Assembly (NCBI GenBank): GCA_930367215.1
Contig: OV884060.1
Location: 175,905,253-175,969,252 of the forward strand
Direction of reading: 5' to 3'
From: Pollenia angustigena
Taxonomy: Eukaryota > Arthropoda > Insecta > Diptera > Polleniidae
DNA length: 64,000 bases
Under the pieces are notes generated by a model. The model ran no database searches and was not told where the DNA came from. It saw nothing but the letters and a program-made list of their open reading frames with translations. This document shows, in pieces, positions 45,185 to 57,693 of the stretch; position 1 is the stretch's first letter; each line of letters starts with the position of its first letter. The translations under genes and the position numbers were made by a program.

Positions 45185-46499
45185 ACACGCAAAGAAAAAA
45201 CATGGTTGTGGTAAACATATTCTAAGGGCAACATATTATGATAAGAATTATGATTGTAGTCACCATATTAAGATTATTATTGAATCATATTATGACTAAA
45301 TATACTCGTAATATTACATCATAATATTTTTCCCTTAACCATACTATTATTCTGTTAATCATACTAAGTTAAGAAGTAATCAAATTATTGTCATGTTAAT
45401 CATAATAAGCTAAGAAATTAATCATATTATTGTCATGTTAATCATAATAAGCTAAGAAGTAATCATATTATCATCATGTTAATCATAACAAATTTAGAAG
45501 CAATCATATTATGATACAGCATTTCATAGCTGTCATAAAAATGCAAAATAGATTTAAATATTTTTGAATCGATTTTTTATTTTGTGGCTTTTTACAATTT
45601 TTCTTAATGTTAATCAAATAGCGGAATTCAATATAAGGCTTGCAAAAAAGCAAATAAATAATCTGTGGTTTTCATGGGCAACCGCGTGTGTCCATTTTTT
45701 CGATTTTAAGATGTTGGTGCCATATTGCCTAAGTTTGAACGCTCTTTATATTTTTTTGAAAAAAGATGGATCAATTCCGATTTTTTAACGTAATGACAAA
45801 GTGTAAAATGTGCAATACCTAGCCCATAGTTTGATCTAGTATGGTTTTTCGGCTTTCCTGAACAATTGGTTTTAAGACATACGCGGTTGCCCATGAAAAC
45901 CACAGAAATATCGTAGCACTTTTATAAAATATAACGAAATCTCAGTGTGTTTTGTTTGTGGATTTTACAAAAAAACTACGATATTTTGCATTTGCACCAT
46001 TACATCACTAATAATGAATGAACTCCGCTAATATTTTAATTTTTTTATTTCTTTAAACTTATTTTTTTATGGAATTTTATCTTTTAATTGTTTAACCGCT
46101 CACAAATAAAAAAAAACGACACAACCTCTTCAAAATTATTATATAAATGGCGCTAACATAATATGATTAGAGTAAAAATAGTTTGATTGCATCTTTAACA
46201 TAATATGATTAATATATAGAAAGTTATCATGTTATGGCTATTGAATATCATGATATGGTTGTGAGAAATATAATATGTTTAGAAAGGTATCATAATTAAG
46301 TTGTTAGAAAAATAATTATTTTTCGGTCAACAATACTCAAATTTATAATTGCGATAAACATTGATATGTTTACAGTAACTATAATATTGTTGATATTAAA
46401 GAAAAATAAAAATTTTTTGTGTACGACAACAATATATTGTTACATTAAACATAGTGTTGTTGCCGTTACCATGCCCAACCATATTTTTTCTCTGCGTGT
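45185..46499. mobile_element. TIR transposon family A, copy 2 (1.3 kb)
   Basis: It has the same ends and order as 19061-20126. Possible GTAC duplication with the terminus drawn as 'acgcaaag' (45183-45186 and 46497-46500). Four ~42-bp 'tgttaatcataataag' subrepeats against three in copy 1. It carries an extra ~200 bp at ~45713-45906 ending in an inverted copy of 'ctgtggttttcatgggcaac', present once in copy 1. Confidence 0.8.
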
Positions 46500-47344
46500 A
46501 CTTGGTTTTGCTCGCCAGTGTATGTATTTTGATTGTAGTTTTTTCTATGTGCTTTATTATGACACTTTTTTGTATGAGTTCTACATTTATATTTATAGAC
46601 AAGCCCAGATGATGATACTCAAAGAGTATCGAAATATCGGCAATTAGTTTAATAAAATTTATTTTCAATACTGGCCTCGAGTTTATAATTTTGAAAATAT
46701 TTTATAATATTTCGTTTAGAAATCAAACCGAAAAATTTACAATATTTCGAATCATTTTCGATCTCAATGAGATTTTAGGAAAAGTATTTGATTTTTAATA
46801 TTAGTTACTTTATGGATATTATCGATATAAAAAAATAAATCTCAAAAAAAATTAAAAAAGGGCGTTTTCGAAACCAATTTTAAATTTTGTATTCAGTAAA
46901 TGCAACAAAAAATTTTAAAGCTGATTTTCATCAGATGTCTGACAACAGCTAAAGATATATAATATGATATGTGATCTTTTTACTTTTGAGTTTTAATTTT
47001 CTAATACAAGATCATGCGGCTTTTCCGTATACTTTGGTATTTATATATAAATCTGCCTTATGTAGACCTAACAGTAATTAGTAAAATCTTAAAACTAAAT
47101 ATTTAAAATCAGTCCGTCCGACTTACACAATATTTTATTGTAATCATTGTTTATCTTATATATGTACACTTACATTTTTATTATTTAAAATATTATTTAA
47201 AGCTCCTTACCTGAAAAGAGAAAATAGAAACAAAAATTATTAACTCTATCGAAAAGTTATATAAAAAATTATATTGTAGAAATTATCTTATTAAAACTAT
47301 ATTGCTAGAAAGCAAATTTTCTTATCCAAACATGCATATATTGT
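46500..47344. other. non-coding, no element bounded
   Basis: AT-rich DNA, no ORF or paired repeat recognised. Confidence 0.4.
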
Positions 47345-47741
47345 GCTCTTAGCAGTGTTGCCAAAACTTGGTGGCCAAAAATGGCTAAATTTTGGGCTAA
47401 AAATGGCTAAAAAATGGCTAAAAATGGGCTAAAAAATGGCTAAAAGATTTTTTAAATAAAAACACATTAAAATTCAATAACAGAACAGAAATAATTAATT
47501 TAAAGTTGTTAACGATGAAATTGTGAGTTAAGATCAATTTGTTAAATAAAAATAAACGTAAATTAATATTATAATAAATTAATATTAAAAAATTAAATCA
47601 TCGAAAAATTTGATGTCGTTATTGTACATCTCATAGGAATCACACATTAGTTTCAAATAATCATAAGTTTTAAATAATTTGAAGGTAAATCATAATCACG
47701 ACAACATTTACCCAACCTTTAGAGTCCAGATCTACAATAAA

Positions 47742-48025
47742 AAACAAGTAAGAAAGTATAGTCGGTTAAACCCGACTTTATGATACTCTACACCACATTA
47801 GAACCTTTGTGCCAAATTTTATCAAATAATCTCTAAATTGCGACCTGTACTTTGCGCGCAAGGTTTACATGGACAGCCAGCCGGACAAAAATCGTTAGTT
47901 CGACTCAGAAAGCGATTCTGAGTTAATCGGTATACGTAAAGGTGGGCTAGGGACCAATATTTTAAGGCGTTACAGACATCAGTGCAAACGCATAGTACCC
48001 TCTCCAATACTGTGATGTTGGTATA
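47742..48025. repeat. dispersed 'aacaagtaagaaagtatagtcgg' repeat, copy 2
   Basis: Longer than copy 1 (37904-38135). It adds 'ttgcgacctgtactttgcg' and 'ggtttacatggacagcc' before the shared 'ttcgactcagaaag' block. It ends with 'ggtataaa'. Confidence 0.75.
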
Positions 48026-48342
48026 AATATTTATGGTAAAAATGTTTACCTAATTGATAAAATCGAATTAACGGTTGCTTAATGTAACCTATTTCTCCAA
48101 TTTCTGTTAACGATGTTTTCGTGGCTAAACACCCTCTCTACTTCAGCATTAGACCATGGAAGTGAGAGCAACTTTATAGGCAATTCTGAAATTTCTAAAA
48201 CAATTTTGTTACCGCCTGCATCCCTTAATTGAAATACTTGCAACCAGAAAGAAACAGCGTTTTATAAATTTAATAGTGGAATACTGTTCCTTTATTTTAA
48301 AAGATGTTTCAGCGTCATAGTTTATAGCGATTTTCAACATTT

Positions 48343-48727
48343 GAAGCACAGCCGCGAAAAACGTTGTAAACGCCACATTTTGCAAAAACTGTTTTTTTGC
48401 AGATAAACGTTGACTTTACTCTCTTACACAGTTTAAACATCAAATCAACCAAAACTATGCACCTTAACGCCTTCAAAATGGCGTACAAAGTGTCAGCCAG
48501 TGGAAGAACATTGCAAGTTACTAACATAATGATGAAACCGAAATGGGTTTGCAGTGCGGAATAATGTTTTAAAAGCCTTTTGCATTAAAGTTTTTATTAT
48601 CGCTATTTTAAATAATAGAAAAAAAAAAATTTTTAAAACAAATAATGCTGCTTGTCAAAAAACGTTTTTTTGCTCTCCTGAAAAATTATTATTTTGTAAC
48701 TTAAAACGTTATTCGCGGCTGTGCTTC
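48343..48727. mobile_element. 385-bp MITE family B, copy 1, ATTT duplication
   Basis: Ends 'gaagcacagccgcgaa' on both strands, then 'aacgtt'. ATTT at 48339-48342 and 48728-48731. The interior matches 50506-50888 along its length. The 4-bp duplication recurs with a different sequence in copy 2, so the ends are firm. It is nested in the 47353 hAT element. Confidence 0.85.
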
Positions 48728-49050
48728 ATTTGTAAAAGTTGTGATTTAAATTAAAGGCGTTTTAATTGTTCAAAATCTTTATATTAATTTTATAAATTTT
48801 ATGGCTAAACAAGTTGAAAAATGGCTAAAAAAATGGCTAATGGCTAACATAATTTTTTAATGGCTAAACAGGGTGAAAAATGGCTAAATCTAGCCACTAA
48901 ATGGCTAAATTGGCAACACTGGCTCTTAGGTATAGACCCGAGTCGCTATCTATATATTTTGACGATATATTGAGCCCTATTTGAAATTATATCGTAAGTG
49001 ACAAAAGGCAAATTTTACGGGAGAAAGGATTTTATTACTTTTTTTCTTAA

Positions 49051-49219
49051 GGGCCAAATACACTTGTCAAATGCTTGTCCAGCAGGAGAATTTACTCGTG
49101 TACGTGTGCTGGACGTAATATTCGCCGTCATTTTTTATCCAGCTTCGTCGGTGTGGCATATACACTAATAGATACTACCACAATGCTTGATGAGTATTTT
49201 AATAAGTGTATTTGGACCT
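49051..49219. mobile_element. 169-bp MITE with TTAA duplication
   Basis: Inverted ends 'gggccaaatacacttgtcaa' and, reverse-complemented, 'aggtccaaatacacttatta'. TTAA at 49047-49050 and 49220-49223. The end word is shared with the element at 31874-32852. Confidence 0.65.
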
Positions 49220-49339
49220 TTAAGCAATGTAATACTTTATTTACCCTAGGTCTACACTAAAGAGAAACTCATAATTTGAAAAACATCAAGGAAGAAGGTG
49301 CAGTGTAAAAACTGGCGCTTTTTTGCAAAACTTATTTTT

Positions 49340-49565
49340 ATTGATATAAATTCTTTCTTATTCGACTTTATTATTAAAATTAAAATTCATTTGTTTAAGC
49401 TTGAGGACTTTTTTATATAAAAATATTAATTTTACATTAACAAAAAAAAAAAAAAAAAAATAATAAAATTAATATTTTTATATAAAAAAGAACTCAAACT
49501 TAAACAAATTAATATAAATTTAAATAATAAAAGTCGAATAAGAAAAAAATTATATTAATACAAAT
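49340..49565. repeat. inverted repeat with ~105-bp arms and a poly-A loop
   Basis: 'ttcttattcgactttatta' on the left pairs with 'taataaaagtcgaataagaa' on the right. Arms continue through 'tttatataaaaatattaatttta' variants to a central A run (~49441-49459). Pairing is ~85-90%. Confidence 0.8.
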
Positions 49566-49642
49566 AATTTTTGTAATTTTATTGTAGTGTTTATTAAATT
49601 CTTTAATTTAATTCTTTTACTACAATTATAATTTGCTACCAT

Positions 49643-50395
49643 CAGGTATGTTCTAGGTTTCGACTCGAATTGAAAACGAAAAATTGTTTAAATCCGCATA
49701 ATTCATAAATTGGTGTTCTCAAATCCGCATGTTTTTGTGTATTCGAAGTTTTTGTTCGAAAAAAAATTTTTTTGGACTAAAGATCGCTAATTTGCTAACC
49801 GCAGCATGATAGCAATGTTTAATATTTTTTTAAATCATGAAAGCCGTAAAGAATCACAGGAAAAAATAGCTTCTATCGCGAACACGGATAAAATTCGCGA
49901 AAAATGGCAAACTTTTAAACAAACACTAAAATTTCTTTGAAATAGCTAAATCGGTAAAAAAAACAAAATGTCGGAAAATAACAAAAAAAATTGCAAAAAT
50001 AGCGAAAAATCGCGTAAATTTTGAATATTTCAAACCAGCCATATAATTGATTAAAAGTCCCTAAAACTATAAGGATTGCAAAAATTAGGTAAAAATTGCT
50101 AAATTCGCGGAAATTCGCAAAAATTGGCTTTAAGGTAAGCTAGGGACTTTTGCATTTTAGATAACGATATATTTTTGATTAAATTGGATAAAGAAGATTT
50201 TAAGCTAAAAACGAAATGTATTTTATTGTTAAAAATGTTATCAAATATTGGAATAAAAGACGATTCGTTTTACTTTCCCCAACCCATTACTACTCTAATT
50301 GAAAACGAATAAAAACTTGTGGATGTGAAACGCAGAACACCAAAAATGCTAAAGTAATCGACTTTCGAGGGGATTCGGATTCTAGAACACACCTG
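49643..50395. mobile_element. possible hAT-like element, ~0.75 kb
   Basis: Ends 'caggtatgttctag' and, reverse-complemented, 'caggtgtgttctag'. No matching 8-bp flanks were found. The interior holds 'attcgcgaaaa' and 'aaattcgc' words. Confidence 0.5.
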
Positions 50396-50505
50396 CATTT
50401 CACAAATTTAATTTCTTTCTCACACAATTTGCTTTTATATTTTTCTTTTTTGCTTCTTTTTTCTCAATTGATAACCAAATTTGACGTTTTATGTAAGCAA
50501 TAATT

Positions 50506-50888
50506 GAAGCACAGCCGCGAATAACGTTGTAAACGCCACATTTTGCAAAAACTGTTTTTTTGCAGATAACCGTTGACCTTACTCTCTTACACATTTTAAA
50601 CATCAAATCAACCAAAACTGTGCACATTAACGCCTTCAAAATGGCGTACAAAGTGTCAGCCAGTGGGAGAACATTGCAAGTTACTAACAAAATGGTGAAG
50701 CCGAAATGGTTTTGCAGTGCGGCATAATGTTTTAAAAGCCTTTTGCGTAAAAGTTTTTATTATCATTATTTTTAATAATAGAAATAAAAATTTTTAAAAC
50801 AAATATTGCTGTCTGTCAAAAAACGTTTTCTTGCTCTCCTGAAAAATTATTATTTTGTTACTTAAAACGTTATTCGCGGCTGTGCTTC
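50506..50888. mobile_element. 383-bp MITE family B, copy 2, AATT duplication
   Basis: Ends 'gaagcacagccgcgaataac' on both strands. AATT at 50502-50505 and 50889-50892. It is very similar to 48343-48727, including a shared minus-strand reading frame (M-L-V-T-C-N-V-L-P-L-A-D-T) that probably reflects recent common origin rather than coding. Confidence 0.88.
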
Positions 50889-51251
50889 AATTGTCAACGA
50901 AAATGGACTAACAATTATTGCAAGATAAATTGTCGGCAATAAATATGTACAAGAAATTGCTGTCTACATTAAAGATAACATAATTTAGACATTTACTGCA
51001 ATATATGTCGCAATAATTATCTCTGGTATAGACGGGCAGTTAGATTTACAACAACGGTTACAAATTTAAAGTCTTTAAATTTGCTCGTCATTGTAATGAG
51101 TACTTATAACCTATTTGCAAGAAAAAAAATTTGTACTAATTGTCGCTTACGATATAATCGCAAATATAAAATTCACCATAACAAATTTGTCAATCAAACG
51201 ATGTCATTTAAAATTTATTTCACTCAATGATTCACCAAACATTTGTATATT

Positions 51252-51512
51252 CCCAGTAAAAACTTCGCTTACTTTTTCAAAATGAATAGCTTCTTTCACT
51301 CATTATTAAGTAGTTTTCTTTATAACTGCTTCTATAATAACTTCTATAACTACATATTTCACGATGTATGTAGGTATAAAAAATAATGACTTACTTTTGA
51401 ATGCGTTTATTTTGAGACATCCCTTGTAAAATTCATTGGTTCTTTCAGTAGAATTGGAAGAGTAGTGCTGTTATGTTTTTCTGATTACTTTGTAGGCGAA
51501 GTTTTTACTGGG
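51252..51512. mobile_element. ~260-bp MITE
   Basis: Inverted ends 'cccagtaaaaacttcgc' identical on both strands, then 'ttactttttca' and 'ctacaaagtaatca'. No target duplication resolved. Confidence 0.6.
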
Positions 51513-52040
51513 TTCTTCTTCTGTCTCGAAAATTAAGATGTTGAAAGCTTTTGGTCAAAAGATTTTTAGATAAAAAACTGTTTTTGTAAACCTCTGTTTT
51601 CTTTTTTTTTATCGTTGAAGTTTAAAGGCCTTTGCTCAGATAATTTCCCTAAATATCAAAAAAAAAAAAATTATTAAAAAATCTGAATCAATTTCCGTTT
51701 ATATAACACTTTACGAAAGCAATAAACTTTGTTCTAACTTTTAGCTAATATCTGTTTCTAAGCTGTAATAAATAATTAATTAAATTTTTTTGTAAATATT
51801 GTATTTATGAAACAACGTAAAGAAGTTGTTAATAAAGTATTAATTACCGGTCGTGAAAAGTTCCTCCTATTTGTGTGAATAGAAATACTATGCAAACCTT
51901 TAAATGAATTTATTCTATTTGCATTTCGAAAAACTTAATTCGGCTAAAAACATTTCGATTTGACATTTGTTTTATAAATAATTTATCACAAAAAAGCTAT
52001 ATTATTCTTGCTGGATTAATGTACTAGATAAAATCACTAC

Positions 52041-52330
52041 ACTCGAAAGAAAAATCAATCCATCCGTACTCAAATCAAACCGAAGCGGTATTAATAGTAC
52101 GGTGTGAACGAATTTTCTTGAATCAAGTACAGAAATATTAAATCAAGTAAGGATTTTCAATCGCGAAATTTTTAACTTATCCAAATTCAATCCCGAATTC
52201 GTACTTGAAATAACACGAAAGTTAGATTGAATCAATCTCAAAATGCGCATGATTCAAGAATTATAAAGTTAATTTAATCTTGAATTCGTACTTAAAATGG
52301 TCCGAAAGTGGAATTAAAATTTATTATTAT
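52041..52330. repeat. dispersed 'gattcaagtac' repeat, copy 1
   Basis: Starts 'cactcgaaagaaaaatcaat', then 'ccatccgtactcaaatcaa', 'ttttcaatcgcgaaatt', 'cgtacttgaaata' and 'caatctcaaaatgc'. It is colinear with 63019-63330. A related right end ('agctttttctttctgtgt') is near 55659-55676. Confidence 0.7.
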
Positions 52331-52339
52331 TGATTTACT

Positions 52340-53940
52340 TACTTCTTTTACAACCTACAGAATTTTCAGTTATAAAACACCATCATCATTCCCGATATGG
52401 TTTTAAATTTAAAAACTTAATCTACATATTTAACTAAAACTAAACTAAATGAGAACTCATGCTTTGAATTTTACTTTTTGAACATGAAAATAATGTGTTT
52501 TTGTTGTTTCTACACACAACCAGTGATGCCCCAAAATTACCAAAATGCAGATTTGAAGATTTTTGGTTAAATATTTCAGATTTTTTAGCTCGGTATAAAA
52601 TTCTTTTCATTGTCATTTATGTTTGTACTATTTCCACTTCTTGCATTGATAAACGAAATAGATCAACCATTCATGGAAGAACCGCGTAGAAAAAGATTCA
52701 TTAGTAGGAATTTTATTCACATAAGATTACTTAAAAATTAATAATTCGCATTGTCTTGCCACATTGATGTCATCTGATTTTACACGAAATAATATGCATA
52801 TGTACCTACGAATGTATTCATATGTTTTTATGTATAAATATCTTTGATAATCTCAATAGTTGATCTCTTGTAAAGTTTCAATAAGACCCTTGATAGCTTA
52901 AATAACATGTCATGCAATTAACTTTTAATTTGCTGTTTAAAATAACAAATATGTGATTAATCTTTATTTGAAAAGATATTTTTAATAAAAAAATATCCAA
53001 AAATTATCAGCAACTATCATCGTACACAATCGTACGATTCATGCACATGAAAATCTGACAGAATTCTATCCGACATAAAAAATGTCTGCAAAGTCTGCTG
53101 TCAATGTCACACTATCCCACAAAAATTATGCACACTCAAATGACTTATCTACTTTACATGAAAATTCAACTCTCTTCGCATAGAATCAATCATTTAATGA
53201 TCATTTTCAATAACTTTTTGCAAGTCGGAAAGACTTGTCAAAAAATCTGTTACTCAATTAGTGTTTAAGCCACACTTTCCTACTTAATGAGAACGCACGA
53301 TTTTTTTGACAAGTCGTAGACTGAATAGGATAGTGTATCGACGGCTTTATAGATATTTACCAGAACTACTTTTAAAACTACCATCGATTTCAAATTCCAG
53401 AATATGACCGAATATTTTGAAATGAATTGTTATATACCTTTCTAAATAACCAACATAAAAAATGTGTTGAAGATTTATTCCAGATTATTCAAGAAAATTT
53501 ATGGTTTTTTGCTGATTTTACCTCTACAAGTTCTGGCAACACTGCACACAACAAGTAAATCGTTTTTTATTACTTGTGTTGTGTTGTTGTAGTATTATAA
53601 CAAACTTTGATAAATTATGTGACAATAGATCTGTTTCTTTACTCTACTTTGGGATCCCTCGGGATCCCAATTAGCACGAAAACCGTTCCCGTACTTTTAA
53701 TTTGTGTAATTGAGAGCGGATTTGAGAGAATAAAATTCTTCTTCTTCTTGCACGAAACAGCCCAGACTTTTTCTTCGTGCAAATTGTGTAAATTGCCAAA
53801 CAGCTGTAAAACATAAACAAAACAATGAAATGCAAAAGAAAACAAAAAAAATCACGAACCAAATTTTGGAAAAAGTGTTGTGGAGTAAAATAATGTACTT
53901 AAATATAAAGTTTTATGTTGAAATATTAGGAAAACATAAT
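52340..53940. other. non-coding, no gene supported
   Basis: It contains a perfect palindrome 'ttgggatccctcgggatcccaa' type at ~53649-53670 and a short GC-richer block to 53830. Overlapping ORFs there (60-70 codons) lack support. Confidence 0.4.
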
Positions 53941-54464
53941 CAACCCTATCGCAAACAACTACTCCCATGAAAATATTCCCATATTTTTTTATTTCGTATT
54001 GTGAATGATTCCCATAACAAATTTTTTGGGAATGAATTCACAAACATATAAAATTTGGCATCGCCAATGTTAACTCCCGCAAATTTTTATAATAAATAAA
54101 TTCCCAACAAGTGTTGATGTGAACGAGAAGGGAACATATAAATTTTAATTTGTTTTCTAAAGTAGGACTAAATTAAATTACTTTTTCCTTTTATTGAAGA
54201 AGTGTACATAAAGATAATGAAGATAAACACTTTTCATTATTTATTTTATTAGATTTTTATTAGTATTTTATTTTGTATATTTTTCTTTCACAATACAAGC
54301 ACTAACAAGTTACTCACAAAAGAGACTTTTGTTTACAAAGCACTGACAAATAATTCACAATAGAAATGTTTACTCCCAAAATATTTGCGATACCAATTTG
54401 TTGGGGTTGGGAATTTAGGTTTGATCCCATATATCATATTCCCATAACATTCGCGATAGGGGTG
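53941..54464. mobile_element. ~524-bp TIR element with 'ttcccat' repeats
   Basis: Ends 'caaccctatcgcaaa' and, reverse-complemented, 'cacccctatcgcgaa'. 'attcccat' occurs repeatedly near both ends. No clear target duplication. Confidence 0.6.
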
Positions 54465-54704
54465 AATGTCAGTTATTGTAAAAGTGTTTGTTTTGTTTAA
54501 TTTTTGGTAAAATTAGTTTATTTCTACAGACAGTATACAATTTTTCAAAAGTGGCATAAGCTTTTATTGTTTTGTAAGGACTGTCAAAACAATGACTTTT
54601 TATTTTGTGCTTAAAATTTGGTATTTTTCTGTTCCCGTACTTTTGTGTAATGTTTTCTCTTTATGAGAGAAATTTATGCTTGCTCTCATTTTCACGAACT
54701 TTAC

Positions 54705-55399
54705 TAGGGTTCCCAGTTTTATTTTAAGCCTTATCCCCAATTATCGATTTTTCATCGCCAAAAATCCCCAAAATAACCATTTTCTTATCCCCAAAAATCC
54801 GCACATTTTCTTAAAAATAAAATACATAATATTATGTCAATGGAATTTATTGATTTTAAAAATAAATCCATTAAAACTAATGTTATTTTTTCTTTGAGTT
54901 CTACGTATCTATGTACACATGTATAGTATGTAACAAGTGTAACGTTTAAACGCAAAAGAAAAATAATTATGCGTCAATATTTATCCTTTCAAAAACTAGG
55001 GAATCAAAATCCTCTGATTCATCAGCCAGTTCAATTTTGTTTTACATGTTGTTTGTTTAAAAACTGCATTTGAGATGATTGAATAAATTTGTCACAGAAA
55101 GCTGCATTATTTTAAAGTGTGTATTTATTCTTATTAATTCTAATAACTTATATTGCATTCTGTTACAAATATTGATTTTGGTTGTATTCATTACAGAAAA
55201 AGACTAATTCAACAGAAGTAACGCTAGTTGGTACAAAACCATATTTAAAACTATTTCAACAAGTTCTTGAAAAAGTTTAAACCGCAAAAAAGACTAAAAT
55301 TTGAGCCCAAATCTTGACCAAATCGGTTTTGCCATTACAAAAAAGTTAAAAAAAATATATCCCCAATTTGGGGATAAGTCCCCAAAACTGGGAATACTG
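54705..55399. mobile_element. hAT-like element, 695 bp, 8-bp TSD
   Basis: Duplication AACTTTAC at 54697-54704 and 55400-55407. Ends 'tagggttcccagtttt' and, reverse-complemented, 'cagtattcccagtttt'. 'atccccaa' repeats cluster in both subterminal regions. No transposase; the internal 73-codon ORF at 54676-54897 crosses the element end and is discarded. Confidence 0.82.
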
Positions 55400-55409
55400 A
55401 ACTTTACCC

Positions 55410-56096
55410 AAAAAGTAAAGAAACAAAGCTATTGAAACACTCACTTTGCAATTTTACTCTCTGAGTGGCACTACCAAAAAAGTTCAATCTTTTTTTACTT
55501 CATTTAAGAGTTTTATACTTATTTTAAGAAATTCCGGGATTGATTTTCGAAAGTAATCCCATTTAGGATTATTTTCGGTACGTTTTAGTGTTATTCTTAC
55601 TTGAATTTTTGAGTACGACTCGTACTTAAAGTAAGTATAAGAAACATAATTTATCCCGAGCTTTTTCTTTCTGTGTTAAGGGTTTCAAAATAACTGTCTG
55701 TTCGTATATAATTTTATATGGAAAAGATTTTCAAAACTGAGTGTTTTCCATAGAAATTTTGTATGCAAACGTCAACGTTCAACATAAATGAACAGGCAGT
55801 TAATTTCTTGTATATTTAAAGAGTTGCAGGATCGACTCCAGCCAAAGACTTTAGTATGTTTCAGTGCGATGGCTTCATACATTTTCGAGTAAAATCTATA
55901 AGCAGTGGCCCTAGATCATTGAAAATTGGCACCGAATATATTGACTTGATTTTGGTTAAAATGGAATTTCATAAAATGATTTCTATCCAAGCGCAAATTT
56001 GGTACATACACCTTCTTAAATTAAAAGAAGACGTATGCTGAGTTTCATCACGCCTACTGCTCACGAAACCTTAATTAGGTAAACTATAAATTAATT
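55410..56096. other. non-coding; fragments of dispersed repeats
   Basis: 55500-55676 holds a diverged relative of the 'gattcaagtac' repeat. 'gcaaacgtcaacgttcaaca' near 55766 resembles half of the foldback at 11869. Confidence 0.45.
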
Positions 56097-56228
56097 AGCC
56101 TTATTCCGGTTGTCGTTGTCATAGTCGATCAAGTCGTTTTTTGTAAGAGATTAAAGTAACACACAACCAGTGTTCTTTAATCTCTTACAAAAAACGACTT
56201 GATCGATTACGACAACCGGAATAAGGCT
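56097..56228. repeat. 132-bp hairpin with ~55-bp arms
   Basis: 'agccttattccggttgtcg' on the left pairs with 'cgacaaccggaataaggct' on the right. Arms continue through 'gatcaagtcgttttttgtaa' to a loop of about 18 nt. The left arm has a ~5-bp insertion. Probably a tiny MITE; the hairpin is larger than a typical pre-miRNA. Confidence 0.85.
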
Positions 56229-57518
56229 GAACCGATCAACTGTTTATCCCAAAAATCATATGATTTGGTTTTTTATGAGCGCTTTGCCAGTAGTGCCCAT
56301 ATTACAAAATAACTACATATAAATGTAAATTAAGTTTAATAAATTTAGCAAATAACTAATTTAATGGAAATTGAATTGCGTAATTGGTAATTCTAAAATA
56401 TTTAATTTTATTCTATCAAGCGACTTAAAGAATTAATTCTTTCTTATCTCTGATTCTAAGTAATTAAACATTTTAAAACCATTTTTATACTTTAACGTGT
56501 TTGAAGAAAAATGTCATTTACTTTAACAATCTAGTTGATTAAAGAAACAAAAATATATGACATTTAAAAAGTTATTTTAATAACAACTCAATTACATCAC
56601 TTAAATGTGTCATAGTTTAAATTTAATTATATTTCGGCAGTTAAAAGAAACATGAACAATAAAAAAAGCACTGACATACAAAGACAAACATACACAGATT
56701 AACTTTGAAAACCTTTTAAGTCGGTTAATTGGTTTTTGACTTTCGGCGAATTAACAAAAACAAAAAAATAAAGAAAAGAAACACTTAAAGTTTGCAAAAA
56801 AAAATATATATAATTAAGTAAAAAGAAAATGAAATGAAAAAAAAATAATAATGAATTGTTAGAAAGATACTTTAATAAAAAAAAATTGGGTAGGCGAAAA
56901 AGTATTAAAATTTTTAAATTTGCTCAACAGAAGTAAAATTGTATACCCCTCGATAGTTAAATGCGTGTCTCGCGGAACAGTTTTCTCTTAGAGTTTCACT
57001 TTTAAGCGATACAAAAGCTGCCATTATCTGAAGTTTGCCGAAATCCTTAAACTGTCAGATCTTCAATAGATCCCGCTAACCAGAATTTAACTTGTGCGAC
57101 GCAGAACCAGTGGTTACTAGTAAGGCCTGCTCATAAATCACGTGGGAACTGTGGTATATACGTAACTAGCAAGTATAAAGTTGTTTCGGACAAGTTGGGG
57201 TGACTATCGGTTTTCTTCGTGTGCTTTTGCTCTGAAACATAAGCTGATTTTGCAGTTGAACTTAAATGGATTCGGGTTTTAAGCGATTGAGCTGAAGTAC
57301 AAAAATTAATATAAGTCATGTAATATTTGTGTGTTAGTGTACTTACGCTTAATAAAAAATACGGGTGAATGTAGTCACGGACTAATTTTATCCATATCAT
57401 CAGTCTACCACTTCCTAATTGTGGACTAATTTAACCATGATATGGGTGCAGCGACATAAGTATAAAAGATTTTCTTGAGCACCTGTGGTGCTGGCCTGAC
57501 CTCAAGGTAGTCTTAACA
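56229..57518. other. non-coding AT-rich then moderately GC-richer DNA
   Basis: From ~56940 the base composition rises towards the exon candidates at 57.5-57.9 kb. No transposon ends were seen between 56.3 and 58.6 kb, which is unusual for this window. Confidence 0.4.
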
Positions 57519-57566
57519 ATGAGTTTACCATCCACCCCTGTATGTGAGAACCACCAACACACACAG
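57519..57566 (+). CDS. possible short first coding exon (speculative)
   Basis: 'aacaATG' opens 16 codons (M-S-L-P-S-T-P-V-C-E-N-H-Q-H-T-Q) that end exactly at CACACAG/GTATGA, a usable donor. No protein family recognised; the signal is short and could be chance. Confidence 0.15.
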
Positions 57567-57693
57567 GTATGAATTTGAGTGCACAATCCGGCAACATTAA
57601 ACACGTACACATTGTTTAGAAGCAGCAGCTATCCAACCTTTGTTGTAGTAGAAAAGTCGGCAGCATCTGTTGGTTAGCAACAGTACTTACGGT

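Larger units (their letters stand above)
47353..48921. mobile_element. hAT-like element, 1.57 kb, with 'atggctaaa' subterminal repeats
   Basis: Duplication GCTCTTAG at 47345-47352 and 48922-48929. Both ends read 'cagtgttgcca' inward, the classic insect hAT terminus. 'tggctaaa' occurs about seven times within 110 bp of the left end and about eight times near the right end, all in the same plus-strand orientation. Nested inside are a dispersed repeat (47742-48025) and a MITE (48343-48727). No transposase. Confidence 0.88.

Noticed and set aside
48315..50690. Shared minus-strand ORF in both family B MITEs (M-L-V-T-C-N-V-L-P)
   Set aside because: The copies are almost identical at DNA level throughout, so conservation carries no coding signal; no transposase motif.
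56097..56228. Pre-miRNA hairpin
   Set aside because: Arms are ~55 bp, nearly perfect, with sharp ends and an arm insertion, more like a small MITE; no evidence of a mature arm.
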